This document shows, one piece after another, positions 1 through 8,156 of a stretch of 64,000 nucleotides of DNA. The stretch lies in assembly GCF_007747215.1 (NCBI RefSeq), contig NZ_CP036273.1, forward strand, positions 7,114,322-7,178,321, given 5' to 3'. Origin of the DNA: Urbifossiella limnaea. GTDB lineage: Bacteria; Planctomycetota; Planctomycetia; Gemmatales; Gemmataceae. The notes below the pieces were generated by a model. That model was not told the DNA's origin and made no database searches. It worked only from the letters and a program-made list of their open reading frames with translations. Both the position numbers and the translations under genes were made by a program. How positions within the stretch are numbered: position 1 is the stretch's first letter; every line of letters starts with the position of its first letter.

Positions 1-3000
1 CTCGGTCTTCGACGGCCTGCCCGCGAGGCCCGTGATCGGCGTCGGCGGGCGCGACTACTCGGCCGTCGTGAACCCCAACGAGCCGTTCGCGCTCGCGGTC
101 CGCGTGGACGACGGGCGGGCGCAGGTGATCGTGCCCGGCCCGATCACCCTGGGGTTCGAGGACTGGCACGCCGGCCCGCTGACCCTCGGCGCGACCGTCA
201 CCCTCGGCGAGTACGTCAACGGCGAGTTCGTCTCTTCGGTCGGCGCCACGGTGCGGGTCGAGTCTTCCTCCGGCCCGGTGACGGCGGCGCAACTGGACTT
301 TACCGGTGCCCTGGAGCCGAACAGCCGGGGCGGCGTCGATCTCGACCTGCGGTTCGTCGGCACCGTGTCAGCGACGCTTCCCGGCGACGTGCTGAGCGTC
401 GAGAACCTGACCCTCACCGCCGACCTGAACCTGAGTTTCGACGGCGACATGATGCTGCTCGCGCCGCCGGCGCTCACGCTCCGGAACGGCTCGGTGGACC
501 GGCTCACGGTGACGCTCGGCGAGTTCATGACGTTCGAGGCGACGGCGGGTATCGACTTCCAGGCGGAGGGGGCGGAGGCGTTCTTCACGCTGGAGCGGGG
601 GTCGATCGCGTTCCCCTCGCTGGAGGTGCTCCCCGGCGGCGCGGTGGAGAACGTCGCGATCACCGCCGACGGCGACCTGAAGTTGCTCCCGGGCGCCACG
701 TTCGAGCTGACCATCCCGGACGAGTTGACGGAGTTGGTCGGCCTCGGCAAGCTGCCGTTCACGGTGGACGCACTCGGGGTTCAGTTCAACGACGTGGTGG
801 ACGGCGTCGTCCGGGACCTCGCCGACTTCTCGGTGCTGTTCAGCGGAATGATCGGCGACAGCGAGGCCGAGGACGGCAAGTGGCCGTTCACCCTGAGCGT
901 GGAGAACCTGGAGATCGACCTCGGGGCGCTGAGGGACGGCGAGTACCCGATCAAGCCCGAGAGCCTGACCGGGGTCAGCATCACTGTCCCGAAGTTCAAG
1001 CTCGGCGACCAGCTCGAAATCGGCGGGACGCTGTCGTTCGACGTGGCCGAGGCGGCGGACGGCCGGAAGGCGGTGTACGTCGTGATCGGCGGGGAGTTCA
1101 CGGTCGGCGGCATCGGGGCCGGACTGACGCTGGCGATCGGCGAGCGCGGCCCGGTGGCGGCTACCGTCTCCGCCCCGCTCGCGGTCCCGCTCGGGCCGAG
1201 CGGCCTGATCCTCACCGGCGTGGACGGCGGTCTCTTCTTCGGCCAGACCATCGGCATCGACACGTCGCTCCCGGCGAACGATTTGCTGGAGACGGCCGCG
1301 GTGCCGGACTTCTTCGAGTCGGTCGTGGACCTGGACGCGGCGGTGCTCGCGGCGCTGGACGGCGAGGGGTTCACCTGGACGCTCCCGCTCACGGTCGTGC
1401 TGCGGGGTACGCTCACCATCGCCATCGCCCCGGGAATCGTGAGCGGGTCGGTGGCGCTCGGCGCGACGATCGATCCCGCAACGCCGATCGACAGTTTGAG
1501 GCTGTTCGGCACCGTGGACGCGACGCTCTTCGGGATGGCCGACATCGCGGCCGGGCTGGCGGTGCTGGACTTCACCTCGCTCTCGGAGCCGGTGTTGTTC
1601 GCGAAGTTGGAGCTCCCGCCGCCGGGCAGTTTGCTCCAGTACGTCCTGCCACTGTCGTCGTCGGTCGTGCTGAAGATCGACACGAAGGGGCTCGCTCCGG
1701 CGCTGGCCGAGGGGCTGAAGGTGTTCGTGAACCGGGCCGTGGGCGGAACCCTCGACCTGTTCTTCCGCGACGCGCTGGAGCAGGTCCGGGCCGACGTCGC
1801 GTCGAGCCCGAACGGCGTGCTCGGCACACTGCTCGAGGTCGGGCCGGTCCCGCCGGCCACGGTGGGCGCGCTCGCCGATCTCATCCTGGACGCGCTCGAC
1901 GACGCGGACCGGGTCGGCGCGGTCGCGCAACAACTCCTCGCCGACCTGTTCGGCGCGATGGATCGACTCCTCCGCGAGCCGGGCGCGCCGCCGGTGCCGG
2001 GTGACCTCGGCGACTTCGCCGAGGGCGTGATCGAGTTCTTCGACACCGACGCCCGGCGCACCGTCCTGGCGCTGGTGGATGTGCTGAAGGACGCCTTCGC
2101 CGACGCCGCCGGCACGGCCGCCGCGATCGCCGACCCGTCGCTCACGTTCACGGCCACCGTGAAGCCGACCCTGTTCGGCGTGAGCCTCGGCCCGGACATC
2201 CGTGCGGCGGACTTCAGCCTCAGCAAGCGGGGCATCCTGGTCGGCATCGACCTCGACCCGCTGAGCCTGTGGTCCTTGCAGCATCTCGGGCCCCTCGCCC
2301 TGTTACTCCAGAACCCGGACGCGGCCCTGATCCGCCAGACGCTGGACGCACAGTTCCCGTTCAAGGACGCGTTCCTCGACCTGGCCCGCGGGCGGCTCCC
2401 CGAAATCGACCCGGGGGCGAACTGGCTCCTGCGGTTCACCCAGACGTTCAATCTCGGCACGGTGGCCTACGCGGCCTCGGGTGTGTTCTTCCCGGGCGGA
2501 GATGAGCGGCTGCTGCGACGCGTGTTCCACGTCCCCGGCTCCGCGGAGAATGAGTCGGGCCTGGAACTCGCGGTGCCGGTGATCGTCCCGAGCGAGGACC
2601 ACTTCGACAGGCTCGTGGCGGGCGGCGGCGTGCTGCTCGACGGGAGCATCTATCTCCACCGACTCGTCTCCGACCCGGGGGCGCTGTTCGAGGACATCGC
2701 CGGGTCACTCCCCGACCCGCTCGCGGATCCGGTCGGGTTCGCCGAGGCGTTCCTCGGCCGGGCGAGCGAGGTGGACCTGTACGACCACGCCGGGCAGGCA
2801 CAACTGTTCATACCGAACGTCGGGGCGGACGACGGGTACTTCGTCGGTCGGTTCACCGGGAAGGTTCTCGGCCTGGAGTTGGTGGGCGTGGAGTTCCTCG
2901 CCACCGTCGAGAACGGCGCCCCGCAGTACCGGATCACCGGCGCGGCCGACCTGCTCGGGCTGGTGGCTGTGGACGTGGACGTGGATGTCGGCCGCAGCCC

Positions 3001-6000
3001 CCAGGGCAAGCCGCGGGCCGGGTTCGAGGCGTCGATCGACTCGACGCAGTTCGCGGAGGTCATGGACGAGAACGGGTTCGGGTTCGTGAACGACCACTTT
3101 ACCCTGCCCACGAACTTCACCGCCCGCGTCCGCGGGTACACGCCGGGCTTCGACACCGCGTCCACGGACCCGCTCCAGGTGGTCGGCGGGATCGAACTGA
3201 GCGGCGAACTCGACCTGAACTGGGCCGTCGAGTGGGGCGGGAACCGCTTCACCCTCGTCGGCAGCGCCGAGGTGACGTTTGGCATCGGGCTGGACGGCGT
3301 GCCGAAGCTCACGTTCGACATCCGTGGCACCGCCACGTTCGTCGGGAACCTGTTCGGGTTCCCCGTCAACCAGGTTCTGGGCTCGTTCACGGCCAAGCTG
3401 ACCGACTGCGGAATACTGACGATCACGTCCGACCTGGACGTGCTGGGCCTGAAGCTGCCACTCGATTTGTTCATCGACCTGACCCGGCCCCTGATCGGGC
3501 AGAACATCTTCGACCCGGCCAACCTGCCCGCGACCGCGTGCGACCTCCCCGCCGTTGCCCGCGTGTTCGCCACCGTCCCAGAGCGTGTCGCCCGGGAGAC
3601 GATCACGGAGAACGGGAAGCAGGTGCTGGAAGTCACGGTGCACGAAGGGAACCCGGCGACCGGGAACGTAACGATCCCGATCACGTTCCACGCGTCCGGG
3701 CACATCCCCGAGGGCGAATCGATCACCCTGAAGGTCGTGCCGAACACGGCGACGGCGACCGCGTCCGCCACCGAGTTCAGCGTCCCGACGGGGAAACTCC
3801 AGCTGACGCACGACGCCACGAGCCGCAGGGCCACCGTCACGATCGTTGCCGACTCGGTGTACGAGCTGCCGGAGCAGTTCGACATCCAGCTCTCGGTCGG
3901 GTCGTCGTCGGGGATGGAGTCCGTCACCCTGATGACGAACACGGTGCGGGTGCGGGTCAAGAACGACGACCCGGAGAAGCCCGCGAACACGCTCCTGTGG
4001 TACGACTTCGACCGCCGGACCGCGAACGGGTACGCCTTCGACGCGGCCGGCGAGGCCGCCACGGTGACGTACGGCGGCAAGACCTACCCGACCGCGCGGC
4101 CGCTCACCGGCGTGACCGCCGCGCCGGTCGTCCCGACCCTCGTCCCCGGCCCGCTGCTGCCGAACCCGACAAACACCCTGGCGGCCGGCGCGGTCGCCAC
4201 CGCCGGGGTGCCGAAGTGGCTCCCGGCCGAGGCCGACGTCAGCCCCGGCATGGTGGCGACGCCGTCGTCCACGCCGTTCGAGTTCACCCTGACACTCGTC
4301 GCCCCCGGGATCAGCGGGCCGGTGCTGGTCGAACTCCCGCCGCTCGCCATCGACTTCTGGACCCGACGGACCGGTGCCGCGCCGACCACCTGGGAGCTCC
4401 GCTGGAGCTACGACAACTTCGGGGCCGTGATCGCGAACGGAGCCACCGGCGGGGCGCGGTACACCCGCGTGTTCGACGGGCTGGACATTCCACGGACCCT
4501 TGCGCTCGGAACACGGACGATCACGTTCCGCCTCACGGGGCTCGGCGGGAGCGGCGGCGAGTGGGCCATCGACAACCTGGCGCTCGTCGTGCCGGTGCCC
4601 GCCCCCATCCAGGTCGGCAGCGATCTCGTGATCCCGCCGGAGCCGCCCGCAGCCGGGACCAGTCCGCCCGTGGTGAACACGCCGCCGACGGCCGCTCCCA
4701 TCGCCGTCCAGGTGCCGAACGGAATCGCGCTCGTGACGATCGGATACACCGCCGTGGTGAGCGACGCACAGACGCCCGACGCCGCGTTGGCCGTGACGGT
4801 CACGCAGCCGCCCGCCGGTCGCGGCACGGTCGATATACTCCCCGGCAGCCTCAGGCTGACGCTCCAGGGCGCTCTCCGGTCGTCGTTCTCGTTCACCTAC
4901 ACGGTCGCCGACCCGGGCGGGCTGCGGGCGACGGCGACGGTGTCCGTGACGTTCGCCCAGGGCGGCACCGGGACAGTCCTCGTGGGGGTCCGGAGCAGCC
5001 GCGTCGCCGACGCCACCGTGTTCGTGGACGCGGACGGGGACGGCCTCCCGTCCGAGGGCGAGCCGGTGGGCGTTACCGACGGCTTCGGAAACACGGTCCT
5101 CTCGCTGCCGCCCGACGTCGACCTCAACGGTAACGGGTTGCTCGACGAGGACGAGGGAACGCTCGTCAGCCTCGGCGGGGTGCGCGGCACGGGCGGCGCC
5201 GTACTCACCCCGATGGCGGCGCCGGGCGGGTCGGCGTACATCTCCCCCCTCTCCACGCTGACGCTCGCGGTGATGGCCCAGGGCGACCTCGGCACGGCCG
5301 ACGCGGCGGCCCTGATCCGCACCCGGCTCGGACTGCCGGCGCTCGACTTCCTCGCCCACGACGTGTACGCCCTCGCCCTCGCGGGCAACCCCGGCGCGGG
5401 CATGGTGTACGACCACTGGACCGTCTGGAAGGACACCAGCCTCCACCTGGCAACCCTGCTCGCGGGCACCGCCGAGGTGTCCCTGGCCGACGCGAGCCGG
5501 GCCACTCACTCGGCGTACGCCGGGATGCTCCTCGACCCGTCCGTCCCGGTGGCGCTCACGGACCCTGCCGAGATTCGCGAGCTGGCATCGAGGCTGCTCG
5601 GCGGCACGGGTGTCGGGATCACCGCCTACCAGTCCGACACGGTCGGGGCACTCGTCGCCGCCGAGAACCGGGTCACACTCGGGTTGGAACCGCCCGCCCC
5701 ACCGCCGCCGCCCGTACCACCTCCGGGCCTGGGCACGCCGATCGGGACGAGGGCAATCGCCGTCGGGGCCGACGCCGGGTCCGGCGCCGTCCGGGTTCTT
5801 GGCCCGGACGGCGCGGAACGGCTCGCGGTCGAGCCGTTCCCGGGGTTCGCGGGCGGCGTGCGGGTCGCCGTGGCCGACTTCAACCGGGACGGGGTCGAAG
5901 ACCTGGTCGTCGGGACCGGGCCGGGTCGGTCCACCCGGGTGGTGGTCATCGACGGCGCGACGCAGCGAGAATTGTTCTCGATCGACCCGTTCGAGGCGGC

Positions 6001-6700
6001 GTTCCAGGGCGGGGTGTACGTCGCCGCCGGCGACCTGACCGGCGACGGGATCGCCGACTTGGTCGTCACACCCGACGAGGGGGGCGGCCCACGGGTCCAG
6101 GTGTACTCCGGGTCCGGGTTCGGGAAGGTCGCCGACTTCTTCGGCATCGACGACCCGAACTTCCGCGGCGGCGCCCGCGCGGCCCTGGGCGACATCACCG
6201 GCGACGGTCGGGCCGATCTGGTGCTCAGCGCCGGGTTCGGCGGCGGGCCGCGCGTGTCGGTGTACGACGGCGCGGCACTGGCCGCGGGGGAAAAGGTACA
6301 CCCGGTGGCGGACTTCTTCCTGTTCGAGCCCGCGCTCCGGAACGGTGCATTCGTGGCGGTCGGCGACGTGGACGGCGACGGGTTCGGCGACATCGTCGGC
6401 GGCGGCGGGCCGGGCGGCGGCCCGCGCGTGTACGCCCTGAGCGGGCAAGCGCTGCTGGCGGGCCGCGACGAGGTGGTGGCGAACTTCTTCGCCGGGGACG
6501 CGACCAACCGCGGCGGCGTGCGGGTGGCAGTGAAAGACCTGGACGGGGACGCGAAGGCGGACGTGGTGGTGGGCGACGGGGCGGGCGCGGGGAGCCGGGT
6601 GACCGGCTACCTCGGCAAGGACTTCGGCGGTGGTGGTGCCCCCGAGTCGTTTGGGTTCGACGCCTTCCCGGGAGTGTCGACCGGGGTGTTCGTCGGGTAG
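1..6700 (+). CDS. Giant FG-GAP/Calx-beta surface protein (5' end outside window)
   Basis: The frame is open to the left edge without a stop, so the true start lies outside the window; about 2,230 codons are visible. Counting from the GTG at base 32, the first ~1,170 residues are beta-rich and belong to no family I recognise. Residues ~1,175-1,315 resemble a Calx-beta domain, and ~1,555-1,650 an Ig/cadherin-like domain. Two Asp-rich EF-hand-like loops (DADGDG, DLNGNGLLDEDEG) lie at ~1,665-1,710. From ~1,905 to the end there are integrin-like FG-GAP blades with the D-x-N/D-x-D-G-x-x-D pattern. The protein ends in GVFVG, as do the paralogues at 8157-15256. It is expected to be secreted or surface-bound and calcium-binding, perhaps in adhesion. 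Function is inferred from domain type only. Confidence 0.85.
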   Translation, partial: SVFDGLPARPVIGVGGRDYSAVVNPNEPFALAVRVDDGRAQVIVPGPITLGFEDWHAGPLTLGATVTLGEYVNGEFVSSVGATVRVESSSGPVTAAQLDFTGALEPNSRGGVDLDLRFVGTVSATLPGDVLSVENLTLTADLNLSFDGDMMLLAPPALTLRNGSVDRLTVTLGEFMTFEATAGIDFQAEGAEAFFTLERGSIAFPSLEVLPGGAVENVAITADGDLKLLPGATFELTIPDELTELVGLGKLPFTVDALGVQFNDVVDGVVRDLADFSVLFSGMIGDSEAEDGKWPFTLSVENLEIDLGALRDGEYPIKPESLTGVSITVPKFKLGDQLEIGGTLSFDVAEAADGRKAVYVVIGGEFTVGGIGAGLTLAIGERGPVAATVSAPLAVPLGPSGLILTGVDGGLFFGQTIGIDTSLPANDLLETAAVPDFFESVVDLDAAVLAALDGEGFTWTLPLTVVLRGTLTIAIAPGIVSGSVALGATIDPATPIDSLRLFGTVDATLFGMADIAAGLAVLDFTSLSEPVLFAKLELPPPGSLLQYVLPLSSSVVLKIDTKGLAPALAEGLKVFVNRAVGGTLDLFFRDALEQVRADVASSPNGVLGTLLEVGPVPPATVGALADLILDALDDADRVGAVAQQLLADLFGAMDRLLREPGAPPVPGDLGDFAEGVIEFFDTDARRTVLALVDVLKDAFADAAGTAAAIADPSLTFTATVKPTLFGVSLGPDIRAADFSLSKRGILVGIDLDPLSLWSLQHLGPLALLLQNPDAALIRQTLDAQFPFKDAFLDLARGRLPEIDPGANWLLRFTQTFNLGTVAYAASGVFFPGGDERLLRRVFHVPGSAENESGLELAVPVIVPSEDHFDRLVAGGGVLLDGSIYLHRLVSDPGALFEDIAGSLPDPLADPVGFAEAFLGRASEVDLYDHAGQAQLFIPNVGADDGYFVGRFTGKVLGLELVGVEFLATVENGAPQYRITGAADLLGLVAVDVDVDVGRSPQGKPRAGFEASIDSTQFAEVMDENGFGFVNDHFTLPTNFTARVRGYTPGFDTASTDPLQVVGGIELSGELDLNWAVEWGGNRFTLVGSAEVTFGIGLDGVPKLTFDIRGTATFVGNLFGFPVNQVLGSFTAKLTDCGILTITSDLDVLGLKLPLDLFIDLTRPLIGQNIFDPANLPATACDLPAVARVFATVPERVARETITENGKQVLEVTVHEGNPATGNVTIPITFHASGHIPEGESITLKVVPNTATATASATEFSVPTGKLQLTHDATSRRATVTIVADSVYELPEQFDIQLSVGSSSGMESVTLMTNTVRVRVKNDDPEKPANTLLWYDFDRRTANGYAFDAAGEAATVTYGGKTYPTARPLTGVTAAPVVPTLVPGPLLPNPTNTLAAGAVATAGVPKWLPAEADVSPGMVATPSSTPFEFTLTLVAPGISGPVLVELPPLAIDFWTRRTGAAPTTWELRWSYDNFGAVIANGATGGARYTRVFDGLDIPRTLALGTRTITFRLTGLGGSGGEWAIDNLALVVPVPAPIQVGSDLVIPPEPPAAGTSPPVVNTPPTAAPIAVQVPNGIALVTIGYTAVVSDAQTPDAALAVTVTQPPAGRGTVDILPGSLRLTLQGALRSSFSFTYTVADPGGLRATATVSVTFAQGGTGTVLVGVRSSRVADATVFVDADGDGLPSEGEPVGVTDGFGNTVLSLPPDVDLNGNGLLDEDEGTLVSLGGVRGTGGAVLTPMAAPGGSAYISPLSTLTLAVMAQGDLGTADAAALIRTRLGLPALDFLAHDVYALALAGNPGAGMVYDHWTVWKDTSLHLATLLAGTAEVSLADASRATHSAYAGMLLDPSVPVALTDPAEIRELASRLLGGTGVGITAYQSDTVGALVAAENRVTLGLEPPAPPPPPVPPPGLGTPIGTRAIAVGADAGSGAVRVLGPDGAERLAVEPFPGFAGGVRVAVADFNRDGVEDLVVGTGPGRSTRVVVIDGATQRELFSIDPFEAAFQGGVYVAAGDLTGDGIADLVVTPDEGGGPRVQVYSGSGFGKVADFFGIDDPNFRGGARAALGDITGDGRADLVLSAGFGGGPRVSVYDGAALAAGEKVHPVADFFLFEPALRNGAFVAVGDVDGDGFGDIVGGGGPGGGPRVYALSGQALLAGRDEVVANFFAGDATNRGGVRVAVKDLDGDAKADVVVGDGAGAGSRVTGYLGKDFGGGGAPESFGFDAFPGVSTGVFVG

Positions 6701-6822
6701 CCCGCGGTACTCCGAGCCGCGTGGGTGCACAGGGAGTTCGCACCCTGTCCGCCCGACTACCCGCCACCACCGCCACGAACTCACATTGAGTTAGCGGGAA
6801 CCCTCAGCCCACCTGGTTGCGT

Positions 6823-6837
6823 CCGCCCGCCGGGCGG
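6823..6837. terminator. GC-rich inverted repeat after the giant gene
   Basis: CCGCCCG and CGGGCGG arms, separated by a single C, form a perfect 15-bp imperfect-centre palindrome 122 bp after the stop codon at 6700. There is no T-tract, so it is at best a weak intrinsic terminator or a transcript-stabilising hairpin. Confidence 0.25.
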
Positions 6838-6839
6838 GT

Positions 6840-7007
6840 ATGCTTGGCCGCATGGCCGACGTGACGCACCTCCTCGCCGTGGCCGGGGCCGGTGACCCGA
6901 TCGCCGCGGCCGGCGGCGTGGCGGTGACCGTCGGGCTGGTGTTCGGTTACGACCCGGCCCGGACGGCGGCCCGGCTCGACCCGATCGACGCCCTCCGCCG
7001 CCGGTAG
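6840..7007 (+). pseudogene. Remnant of MacB/FtsX-type ABC permease C-terminus
   Basis: A 55-codon stretch (ATG at 6840 or 6852, stop TAG at 7005-7007) ends in GYDPARTAARLDPIDALRRR. This matches the classic C-terminal tail of MacB/FtsX lipoprotein-exporting ABC permeases (G-x-Y-P-A-R-x-A-A-x-L-D-P-I-x-A-L). The hydrophobic segment before it (AAAGGVAVTVGLVFG) corresponds to the last membrane helix. The other helices, the periplasmic domain and a partner ATPase are absent. It is therefore read as the leftover 3' end of a deleted permease gene, converging on the PAS gene stop 7 bp further on. It could conceivably still be expressed as a tiny membrane peptide. Confidence 0.65.
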
Positions 7008-7014
7008 ACGCGGG

Positions 7015-7752
7015 TCACCCGGCGCCGGCCGGCAGCACCGTGACCGCGACTGCTCGCACGTCCGGGTCGCGGAGGAGGTTGGTCGCCTGCAGGCGAACCC
7101 GCCGGTAACTCCCGTCGGCGTGCCGGAGCCGCGCGGGGGCCTCGACCCGCTCCCCCGCCCGCGTCAGTAACTCGTCCGCTTCCATCCGCAGCCGGGGCCG
7201 GTCGTCCCGGTGGACCCAGTCCCGCGCGTCGGTGCCGACGAGGGCGTCCACGGCCCGGCCGAGCAGCGCGGCCAGGCCCGCGCTGGCGTACCGGACCACC
7301 CGGTCGGCCCCGACCAGCGCGTGCCCGTCGCGGCTCCGGTCCAGGAACGCCCGCACCAGCCGCCGCTCGTCGCGGGCGCCGGCCACGGACCGGCGGGCGT
7401 AGTCGAAGTCGGTACACGTCCCGACCCACCGGACCACCCGCCCGTCGGCGTCGCGGACCGGCTCCCCCCGCGCGAGGAACCACCGGTACTCGCCGTCGGA
7501 GCGGCGGAGGCGGAACTCGTCCCGGTGCGGGAGCCCGTCGCGGACCGAGGCCGCCCAGCGGGTGAGCACGGCCGGCAGGTCGTCCGGGTGAACGACCCAC
7601 CCCCAGTCCCACCCGAGCAGGTCGTCGGCGGGGAGCCCGGCGTACTCGGTGCAGCGGCGGTTGAGGTACTCGACGGCCCCGTCGGACCCGGCCGCCCACA
7701 CGAGTTGTGGGAGGTGGTCGAGGACACGCGGCGGCACGGGGCTGGGGTCCAT
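7015..7752 (-). CDS. PAS-PAS sensory protein without output domain
   Basis: 245 residues. Residues ~7-120 form one PAS/PAC domain: the opening LPQLVWAAGSDGAVEYLNRR is typical of PAS, with W-V-H-P-D-D and R-x-D-G-x-Y-R-W-F signatures of PAS_3-type folds. Residues ~128-240 form a second PAS (HRDDRPRL, RHADGSYRRV). No kinase, GGDEF or HTH follows, so it is a stand-alone sensory module that must act through a partner or be a truncated sensor kinase. The ATG at 7752 is preceded by GGAG at about 10 nt. A minus-strand TATAAT sits ~90 nt upstream. The gene is monocistronic and convergent with the permease remnant. No cofactor-binding residue could be assigned. Confidence 0.8.
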   Translation of the reverse strand: MDPSPVPPRVLDHLPQLVWAAGSDGAVEYLNRRCTEYAGLPADDLLGWDWGWVVHPDDLPAVLTRWAASVRDGLPHRDEFRLRRSDGEYRWFLARGEPVRDADGRVVRWVGTCTDFDYARRSVAGARDERRLVRAFLDRSRDGHALVGADRVVRYASAGLAALLGRAVDALVGTDARDWVHRDDRPRLRMEADELLTRAGERVEAPARLRHADGSYRRVRLQATNLLRDPDVRAVAVTVLPAGAG

Positions 7753-8156
7753 CGGCCGAACTCCGGGCGGGAGCTGCCCGGCTCGCGCGGTGAGTGGGGT
7801 GATAGTGGTGAGCAGGCGGGAATGACCTGGACGGTTGATTGAATTATAGCCGGCGGCGGCGCCCGGTATTTACCTCGCGTGCCATTTTGCCAGGGCAGCG
7901 AGGTCGCAACCACGACGGCCGGCCCGTCCGACGCCGCTCCCGCGGCCGGGGAGGTCCGTCGGAAGCGCGGGCGAGGAGGCGGCCTCGTTTGCGGTCCGGC
8001 CACGGCGGACTCGCGCGGGCAACGCGCCCGAGCCCGCCGCGGCGCCGCCCGATGATCCTGAGGGATCGCATGGATCCGACACCGGAGCGGAGTGCCGAGC
8101 GGCGCTCAGACTCTGTTCCCAGCATAACATCCCCTCGTGAGAGCGATCGTGTCGTC
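7753..8156. other. Intergenic region, no gene seen
   Basis: This 404-base gap lies between the start of the PAS gene and the end of the FG-GAP gene, both on the minus strand. Open frames exist on both strands but have no recognisable protein features. The only notable element is the AT-rich patch at 7835-7850. Confidence 0.5.
7843..7848 (-). promoter_or_regulatory. Candidate -10 box for the PAS gene
   Basis: On the minus strand the sequence reads TATAAT, a perfect -10 hexamer in an otherwise GC-rich gap, about 90 nt upstream of the ATG at 7752. No convincing -35 hexamer is found at 16-18 bp, so the assignment rests on the -10 alone. Confidence 0.3.

Noticed and set aside
2705-6784. A 1,359-codon minus-strand frame opposite the giant FG-GAP gene
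   Set aside because: Arg/Gly/Pro-rich shadow with no motif; the + strand frame has clear Calx-beta and FG-GAP structure.
6811-6840. ACCTGGTTGCG followed by a GCCCG/CGGGC hairpin, also at 44874-44905
   Set aside because: An 11-base match in 64 kb of GC-rich DNA is expected by chance many times over; the hairpins differ in detail.
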